A DNA stretch of 64,000 nt, taken from Tiliqua scincoides (Eukaryota > Chordata > Lepidosauria > Squamata > Scincidae). The notes under the pieces were generated by a model. That model was not told where the DNA came from. It did no database searches and was given only the letters and a program-made list of their open reading frames with translations. Positions 57,391 through 64,000 of the stretch are shown here, in pieces. Positions within the stretch are counted from its first letter, which is position 1, and the number at the start of each line of letters is the position of its first letter. The translations under genes and the position numbers were made by a program. Location of the stretch: contig NC_089826.1 of the NCBI RefSeq assembly GCF_035046505.1, positions 84,353,254 to 84,417,253 of the forward strand, in the 5' to 3' direction.

Positions 57391-57735
57391 AGAGCCCAAT
57401 CCTGAGCTTGGCGCACTGGTTCACCACCAGCGTGCACTGTTGCAAATGTGCTGTAAGGCATGTTTGCGGGCCCTAGTGCCAGTGCTCTGCCGGTGCTAGC
57501 CCAGCGGTGGCCAGCGCTAGGCTAGCATCAGGCGGGTGCCGGAGTTCCACTGCTAAGTGGTTGTGTGGACTGCCAAGCAACAAAGAGGTAGGTGGAAGCG
57601 TGAGAAGAGGCGGGGAGGAGGCATTCCGGGGAGGGGGGAGGCGGAGAGAGGGCGGGGAGAGGGCAGGGATTAGGCGTTCAGGGGGGAGGGAGCAGGGCGG
57701 GAGGAAGGCGGGACCAGTGGAGCTTTGCTCTCACC
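57391..57735. mobile_element. GC-rich MITE, second copy, right end missing
   Basis: It begins AGAGCCCAATCCTGAGC and includes GGGGAGGAGGCATTCCGGGG, matching the copy at 53126. The right terminus is not visible before the microsatellite at 57755. Confidence 0.65.
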
Positions 57736-57754
57736 ATTATTATTTGCATCGCCT

Positions 57755-57813
57755 ACCATTATTATTATTAGTATTAGTAGTATTAGTAGTAGTAGTAGTA
57801 GTAGTATTAGTAT

Positions 57814-57854
<41 letters not shown>

Positions 57855-57860
57855 TTGGTG
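57755..57860 (+). repeat. (TTA/GTA)n microsatellite
   Basis: ATTATTATTA then GTAGTAGTAG units, about 35 in total. It probably marks the tail or target of the adjoining LINE. Confidence 0.95.
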
Positions 57861-58109
57861 GTGATGATCACAGACTATGATGAACTGGTTATAGTCTGCA
57901 ATTCGGGATCTAGCTAAGATCTTGGGAATCGCAGAAGGGAATCCTTCGTTCTACAATCTCTGCTGTTCCAAGCATTTCTGGAGCTGAGCTGCTGTAATTT
58001 GCTCAAGCCCAAGAATGTTGAGGTGTTTCTTCAGACTTTTAGGCACTGCTCCAAGGGCTCCAATGACAATTGGCACAATATTGACCTTCTTCTCCCAGAG
58101 ATGCCCAAG

Positions 58110-58642
58110 CAGTGGCATAGCTAAGGAGGTGCAGGGGGTAGCAGTTGCACCGGGTATCAAGCTTTAGGGGGGCAACAAGCTGAGCTTGACACTAGTGACC
58201 AAAATTGTGAAAATCTTGGTATGTATGAATAATACCATCATGTTATACATCATTGGAAAGGTAATTTAATGGAGAGTGCAATAAAAAAACTGCACTGGAA
58301 TATCTGTTTTCTATCAAAAGTTATGCCCAATTAACCAGAAAATGAAAACACAACTGTCTTGTGGAACAAAAAGTGGATTTGCTTAACTCCAAACTGACCT
58401 ATGAGACTGAGTTCTGAGTGCCAATGAGATATTATTATACAGCATGGAACCAATAACATTTCATTTACTTACTTAATTATTGACCCGGGTAGCAAATAGA
58501 TGCCTTAGCTATGTCACTGACTGGGGGGAGGAGGTGGGTTCCCCCAATTTTCACATTTTAAAAATGCCCCGGTTGTGACATCACTTCCGGGGCAACTTTT
58601 TGAGCTTGGAACCAGGCTACACGATCATTAGCTACGCCACTG
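58110..58642. mobile_element. hAT element inside the R4-like LINE
   Basis: The left CAGTGGCATAGCTAAGG and the right AGCTACGCCACTG are inverted. They share terminal sequence with the CAGTGGCGTAGC family, though the body differs. The flanks TGCCCAAG and CGCCCTGC match only at 5 of 8, so the target duplication is weak. Confidence 0.7.
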
Positions 58643-58972
58643 CGCCCTGCACTGCACTGCACTGAAGTTTTATTCACAGGTCTTGGTAGCTTGTTATCTT
58701 CTTATGTTCTTTTTCTTCAGTTCCCCTGTCACCTGGGATTGCAATATCTATGAGCCAAACTTGATTTTTCTTTTTGTCAACTACTGTTACATCTGGTGTG
58801 TTGTGTTCTAGATGTTTATCAGTCTGCAGTCTGAAGTCCCAAAGGATCTTTGCTTGGTTGTTCTCAGTGATTTTGTTCTCAGTGATTTTATCAGGTTTAT
58901 GATCCCAGGAATTTTGGCGCGAAGGAAAATTGTGTTTTTTGCAAAGGTTCCAGTGGACAATATCATTATCAT

Positions 58973-59363
58973 TATCTCCTCTATGGAGAACTTGTGCAGG
59001 GAAAGCACCCTACGGGTAGACCACAGCTGCGCAACAAGGATATCTGCAAGAGGGATCTGAAAGCCTTAGGAATGAACCTCAACAGATGGGAAACCCTGGC
59101 CTCTGAGCATTCTGCTTGGAGGCAGGCTGTGCAGCATGGCCTTTCCCAGTTTGAAGAGACACTTGGCCAACAGTCTGAGGCAAAGAGGCAAAGAAGGAAG
59201 GCCCATAGCCAGGGAGACAGACCAGGGACAGACTGTACTTGCTCCCAGTGTGGAAGGGATTGTCACTCCCGAATTGGCCTTTTCAGCCACACTAGAGCTG
59301 TTCCAGAACCACCATTCAGAGCGCGATACCAGAGTCTTTCGAGACTGAAGGTTGCCAACAAAA
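58973..59363 (+). mobile_element. LINE-A fragment
   Basis: It starts in LLYGE (CTCCTCTATGGAGAAC) and runs through GRPQLRNKDICKRDLKALGM, the zinc-finger region and the terminal GACTGAAGGTTGCCAAC. Final block in GAG form, followed by an A-rich tail with ATTATTATT. No clear target duplication. Confidence 0.92.
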
Positions 59364-59705
59364 ACAAATTATTATTACCTAAAATAATAAGTAATAATAG
59401 GCAGCTGTGATTGGGGGAGGGATTTGGGTTGGGGCCATGGTGCTGGGGAAGGGTTTTCCCCCTCCCAAATCCTTTCCCTCTCCTGACTGCTGAAGCTCCT
59501 ATTAGACACAGAGATGTCATATTCTGCACGATATAGTTCTTCCATGATGCAGAACTGCACTTTGAGATTCTTGGTTCACAACAGTAAACCACACCTTCCT
59601 GCCAAAAAAGTCATGTCCAGGGCTAGCTCTGGGTATTTGCTAAGTTCCCAACACTGAGTTCCCAAGAGCAGGTATCATTTTCACACTGGACAGAGCTTGT
59701 GCTTT
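59364..59705. other. Unassigned sequence
   Basis: No gene or recognised repeat. Confidence 0.3.
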
Positions 59706-59716
59706 TAATGAAGGTG

Positions 59717-59941
59717 AGCCAGGGTGGTGTAGTGGTTTGGGAGGTGGACTTAGACCTGGATGATCCAGGTTCAAATCCCCTCTCAGCCACAAAAGCTTCC
59801 TGGGTGACCTTGGGCCAGTCACTTTCTCTCAGCCTCACCTACCTCACAGGGTTGTTGTGAGGACAAGAAAGAGGGGAGGAGCAGCTGTGTAAACTGCCCT
59901 GAGCTCTTTGGAGGAAGGGCGGTATAAAAATGTGAAAAAAC
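59717..59941 (+). mobile_element. Squam1/Sauria-type tRNA SINE
   Basis: The head has GGTGGTGTAGTGGTTTGGGA, box B GGTTCAAATCCCC, then GACCTTGGGCCAGTCAC, CCTACCTCACAGGGTTGTTG and a tail AAGGGCGGTATAAAAATGTG. This matches the well-known squamate SINE. A target duplication TAATGAAGGTG is exact at 59706-59716 and 59942-59952. Confidence 0.93.
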
Positions 59942-60128
59942 TAATGAAGGTGCTCCATCAGAGACGAAGGAATGTGGACTGCTAAGAAGTGGACACCATT
60001 CTGAGAATGTATCATGACTGATTTTTATTTTATTTATCACAGTATTTATATACCACTTTTCTTGTGGATTCAAGTCTCATAGACTCAAGGTGGGTTACAT
60101 AGGCAGGCTGACCATAAATCCTAAAAGG

Positions 60129-60359
60129 CAGTGATTTTCAACCTTTTTTTTGTCTCATAGCACACTTATAAAGTACTAAAATTGTCAAGGCATACCATCA
60201 GGTTTTTGTCCATTGACAAGGCGCACCATGCTGTTGGTGGGGGGCTTACATCTGTCAATGGCCTCACTAATAAATGACCCACCCCCAAACTCCCACGGCA
60301 CACCTGAAGACCATTCAGGGCACACCAGTGTGCCATGGCACAGTGGTTGAAAATGTCTG
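60129..60359. mobile_element. hAT MITE (CAGTGATTTTCAACC)
   Basis: The left CAGTGATTTTCAACC and the right GGTTGAAAATGTCTG are inverted. The flanks CTAAAAGG and CTATAAGG match at 7 of 8. Same family as 649-856. Confidence 0.87.
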
Positions 60360-60367
60360 CTATAAGG

Positions 60368-61798
60368 GTTTTTTATAAGTTTTATTCTATAGGGGGAAAC
60401 TCATAGAATCTGTTTCTCTAGATATGTCCCTTCACTTTTGCCCTGGCTCTTGCATTTTCCAAGCTTCCATAGGCAGCTGCAAAACATGAATGTGAAACAT
60501 CCTCAGGATGCTATTCACTTCTTACCAGTCCACATTCCTTCGTCACTAGCCAGTGGCTTCCAATCTCCTATTCGAGGCAAGACCTGAGCTGATCCTGATT
60601 TGCTTTTTCAGGCAAGGCAGCTGCTCAAACTCCAAGCCACACCTTCTGCCCATCAGCCTAGTGAACCTAATCAACTCAGTCAAGCTAATGATTGAAAAAT
60701 CACCCTTAAGTGGCTTTAGTGGATTAGGTTCAGATTGGAAAGAGATATGAAGAAGGTTCCAGTAGAGGACCGCATGAGGTGACTCCGACAGAGCACCTTC
60801 ATTATAAGCACTAGCTGAAGAAGCAGACAGTCTACTTATTGAATTATTGGTAGCATAAAAATTGGGATGGATGGCAGAAGTATAGTTCTAATTTGATCAG
60901 CCTGGATATTTTTTTTTCTGGTAATACAGCATGTGGATTCATTGTTATCAGATGGAGGAGAGGAAGGGAGCTGGGTTCATAATTGTGTTACGATTTGCAT
61001 ACTTCACGCCTTATGCTGACAACACTCCGAGATGGCAAGAGAACATTATACCTTCACAGACCCCCCCCCCCCAGCATTCCTCCATTAACCGTATCGTTGC
61101 AGATCTGCATAGGAAACTTGCAGACTAGATAATAAAAACGTGACTCATGACCTTGGGGGTGTAAGTTCTCAGATGAACAGTAAAAATTCAAATGTATTTT
61201 CTATGCTGTGACATGAGTAGGATGTCCCTGTGGTGAATGATGTCAGCGAGCTGACTTCACAAGAGAAAAAAGAAAAAGAAAAAGGTACTTTTGGAAAGAA
61301 TAGCTGTTCATACAGCTAAGTGAGTGAAAGGATAATGAAGTTATCTGCTCACCTGATGCACCTGTCACTAGATTACCTTGGATCTTTACGATATATTTCC
61401 TAAATAGATCATAAATTAAAGGAGAGTTGAGTGTGTTCACAGATCCAAAACAGAAACCTACGACTGATCTGTGAATTGGTATTGCACCAATACCCCTGTG
61501 ATTCACAATGGTCAACAGCAGAGAGGGTTTTTGCTACAGACATTTCACCACAGTTCTAAGGCTACACAACAACCATCTCTAGCACCAGTAGAGATTTAAC
61601 TTCTTAAGTGGCTCTGCATTAATGTTTTTGCATAAGTTCCCTTTGTCAAAAGGATATCATCACACATCTCTTTGTATCGAGCTAGCTCACACTTTCCCTT
61701 AAAAATAGCTTCTGCTTAATTGCTTTTGAGAAAAGGTTTTTATATTCTATATTTTTTAAGAGGGATAAAAACTGAGAGATAAGATAATGGATTTTTGA

Positions 61799-61864
<66 letters not shown>

Positions 61865-62322
61865 GGGCTCTGTCTAATTGGGTTCTGATGAGGTTGGAAT
61901 CGTTAATGCCATCACTTGGAACAAAGGAATATAAGAAAGAAACAGTGGGGTGTAAGAAACTCTTGGAGACTGAGGGCTCTGAAAGTTTAACAGATAACCA
62001 CTGGCAAGTTGCCCTCAGTGAGCTCCCCTTCTGAGTTGGCCCATATCCTCCTTGCCACGGTCACCACTGCCCATTCAAATGCCCCCTCTCTCTAGGCCCA
62101 GTCCATCCCATCACCCAAAGGAGAGTGAGCAAAGAGAGTGAGAATTGCACTCCTTCACCTCTCTCTTTGCAATGCTTAGATTGGGCAAGGAAATGGGGTC
62201 ACTTCCACTCCGGGGTTTGATAATGGGGATCCTTCTATTGTGTGGGTCTGCAGTTGTCCCAAGTCATTTTTTAGTAGATTAAAAACAAAATTCTTCCAGT
62301 GTGAACATACAAGTGTGCTTGT
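60368..62322. other. Unassigned; one microsatellite
   Basis: A (TCTA)n run of about 16 units lies at 61799-61864, and a C run near 61062. No gene is supported. Confidence 0.4.
61799..61864 (+). repeat. (TCTA)n microsatellite
   Basis: A perfect tetranucleotide array of about 16 units. Confidence 0.97.
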
Positions 62323-62330
62323 GTGTGTAT

Positions 62331-63004
62331 CAGAGGTGTTGCTAGAGGCAGTGGCACCAAGGGCGATGACATCATCATGTCACACGACATCATGATGTCA
62401 CATGACACTGTGATGTCATTTTTTGGAGGACGGCAGCAGCCGCTTTGCAATGCAGCTATCGCCCCCCCAACCATTCCTTCTCCAGCAGCTTTCAGACTGA
62501 CATTCAGTCAGATGGACATTCAGTCAAATGGGCTATGTCAGAATGCCAATGCAAGGGAGGGCACCAGGATGAGGTCTCTTGTTATCTGGTGTGCTCCCTG
62601 GGGCATTTGGTGGGCCGCTGTGAGATACAGGAAGCTGGACTAGATGGGCCTATGGCCTGATCCAGTGGGGCTGTTCTTATGTTCTTAACTACAATTCCCA
62701 GGAAGCCTTGCAGGTCTCTTGTTATCTGGTGTGCTCCCTGGGGCATTTGGTGAGCCGCTGTGAGATACAGGAAGCTGACTAGATGGGCCTATGGCCTGAT
62801 GCAGTGGGGCTGTTCTTATGTTCTTATGTTCTTGTTTGGCTTCTGCCAAGCCACTGCAGGCCCCTGAGCAGAGTGCTGTGCTCGGAAGTGTGCCACAGCT
62901 TGGCAAAACCTGAGAGTCAACTGGGAAGCTGCTGCTCAGTAGTGCCCCCTTCAAGTGGTGCCCAGGGCAAGTGACCTGCTTGCCATACCCTAGATACACC
63001 TCTG
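62331..63004. mobile_element. hAT element with perfect GTGTGTAT duplication
   Basis: The left CAGAGGTGTTGCTAGAGG and the right CTAGATACACCTCTG are inverted. GTGTGTAT is exact at 62323-62330 and 63005-63012. The left interior (62365-62420) has repeated, partly palindromic TGATGTCA/TGACATCA words. A CR1-tail dimer is inside. Confidence 0.92.
62525..62834 (+). mobile_element. Tandem dimer of CR1 3' ends
   Basis: Two direct copies of the CR1 tail (GTGTGCTCCCTGGGGCATTT to GGGCTGTTCTTATGTTCTTA) are joined by ACTACAATTCCCAGGAAGCC, then TTGCAGG. The linker is the same as in the trimer at 50877. The last unit ends with repeated TTCTTATG. Confidence 0.93.
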
Positions 63005-63012
63005 GTGTGTAT

Positions 63013-63620
63013 GTGTGTACAAACCAGAGAATATAACTGAAGCAGCTGAGAGATGTTGATGTGGCTGAAGTTAATTTGAGAAATTTCAACTTCAGGCAAA
63101 GAGTAAAGCTCCAGGCATGCAGACTGACCTTGACTGGACTTTGGGAGAGACCGTCACGCACACTCCATGATCATACCATAACATCGACAATCATACCATA
63201 ACATCAGTTGTACCATACCATCAGGGTGCCATGACCATAGGCAAGAGAGGATAAGGCAATAAGAGATGATGGAGGATTCGAAAAGTTGGAGGGTCATCAA
63301 ACTATCCAAGGAAGGAAGATGAGATAGCACTAGTTTGACAGATTGATGGCACCCTAGAGGAGCAAGGAATGAGGTAAGGCACCAGAAAACAAGATAAACA
63401 AGTGAGGATAAAAGGAAGCCCAAGAGGAAAGTTCATTGAAGATGGCTGACCAAAGGAACAAGAACAAAGAGAGAAGACCATTTATCCAAAGACAAGACAT
63501 GGTACAGAAAAACTCCAACCTTCAGAAATTTAGCTGCACTTAAGGTTGGTCACCCTTAAACTGTATGTCATGTGAGAATATGAATATGACATTGAAAATC
63601 AAGTAATGGAGCAATCTAAC
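63013..63620. other. Unassigned sequence
   Basis: Short direct repeats of CATACCATAACATC lie near 63174-63205. Otherwise nothing recognised. Confidence 0.35.
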
Positions 63621-63623
63621 ATA

Positions 63624-63808
63624 GGCCCAAATCTGAACCAATTTTCCAGCACTGATATAGCTGTGCCAATGGGGCATGTGCTACACCCTGCAGTTGGGTG
63701 GCAGTCATGGAGGCTTACTCAAGGTAAGGGAATGTTTGTTCCCTTACCTTGGAGCTGCATTGTGCTTCCCTCGGTGCTGGAAAGTTCATTAGGATTACAC
63801 CCATAATG
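63624..63808. mobile_element. MITE (GGCCCAAATC family)
   Basis: The left GGCCCAAATCTGAACC and the right GGATTACACCC are imperfect inverted ends. The interior has an inverted pair AGGTAAGGGAATGTTTGTTC / CCCTTACCTT shared with 7233 and 16144. Confidence 0.65.
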
Positions 63809-64000
63809 CTATATCTTTTATAATCAAAACAAAGCTTTCATAATATGAGCATTTCTATCTCAAGACTGATTCTGGAGCAAGGAAAGTTACTTGGGCTGCT
63901 GGGGAGGCCTGGAGTTTTATCATCTCTGGACCAACAACAGGAGCCCCACTGAGACACAGGTGCCCAACTGTGGAGCTGCCCTTGAAGATGCATGGAAAAC
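63809..64000. other. Unassigned sequence at window end
   Basis: I see nothing here. Confidence 0.3.

Larger units (their letters stand above)
57755..58970 (-). mobile_element. R4/Dong-like LINE 3' part, interrupted
   Basis: The minus strand encodes a region with NTPDVTVVDKK, then QVWLIDIAIPGD, a PD-(D/E)-type pattern of the restriction-like endonuclease found in R2/R4/Dong LINEs. VNIVPIVIGALGAVPKSLKK follows beyond the hAT insertion at 58110-58642. The 3' end runs into a (TAC/TAA)n microsatellite at 57755-57860, which fits the known preference of Dong elements for TAA repeats. It has several frame breaks. Confidence 0.75.

Overview
This 64 kb window is vertebrate nuclear DNA, almost certainly from a squamate reptile (lizard, gecko or snake). 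It shows spliced exons with GT-AG borders, abundant CR1 LINE tails, a Squam1-type tRNA SINE, a 5S rRNA-derived SINE, R4/Dong-like and Penelope-like retroelements, many hAT and Tigger-like DNA transposons, and long microsatellites. There is no bacterial gene organisation and no CRISPR array, and I found no intact rRNA or tRNA gene.

Host coding sequence is sparse. At 1,017-3,498 (+) are the last three coding exons of a tyrosine-motif docking/adaptor protein, all joined in phase 1. Its 3' UTR and an AT-rich, repeat-poor tract follow to about 7 kb. At 49,853-51,800 (-) two in-phase candidate exons have good splice borders and look like the end of an unrecognised gene. A weaker candidate first exon lies at 52,657-52,744 (+). 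I recognise no other host gene.

The rest is a nested repeat landscape. (a) At 7-16 kb are hAT-type MITEs and a CR1 tail split by a LINE. (b) At 16,961-20,188 is a complete hAT transposon with a perfect 8-bp target duplication and a lightly damaged transposase gene. (c) At 20.9-22.5 kb a Tigger-like element holds a hAT, which holds CR1 and minisatellite pieces. (d) At 25.6-38 kb are copies of one LINE (called LINE-A here) and of a 5S rRNA SINE with the same 3' tail. (e) At 39-43.6 kb are a hAT-in-hAT nest, a GAGTC-rich hAT and a Penelope-like fossil. (f) At 44-53.7 kb are another 5S SINE, a trimer of CR1 tails, the candidate minus-strand gene and a GC-rich MITE. (g) At 54-59.4 kb are a CR1 split by another LINE, an R4/Dong-like LINE split by a hAT, and another LINE-A. 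(h) At 59.7-63 kb are a Squam1-type SINE and a hAT carrying a CR1-tail dimer.

The most interesting system is LINE-A with its 5S SINE. The SINE is nearly a whole 5S rRNA joined directly to the last ~35 nt of LINE-A, a segment that covers the LINE's final codons, stop and very short 3' UTR. One SINE copy has a perfect 13-bp target duplication, so it moved as a unit and was probably mobilised by LINE-A machinery.
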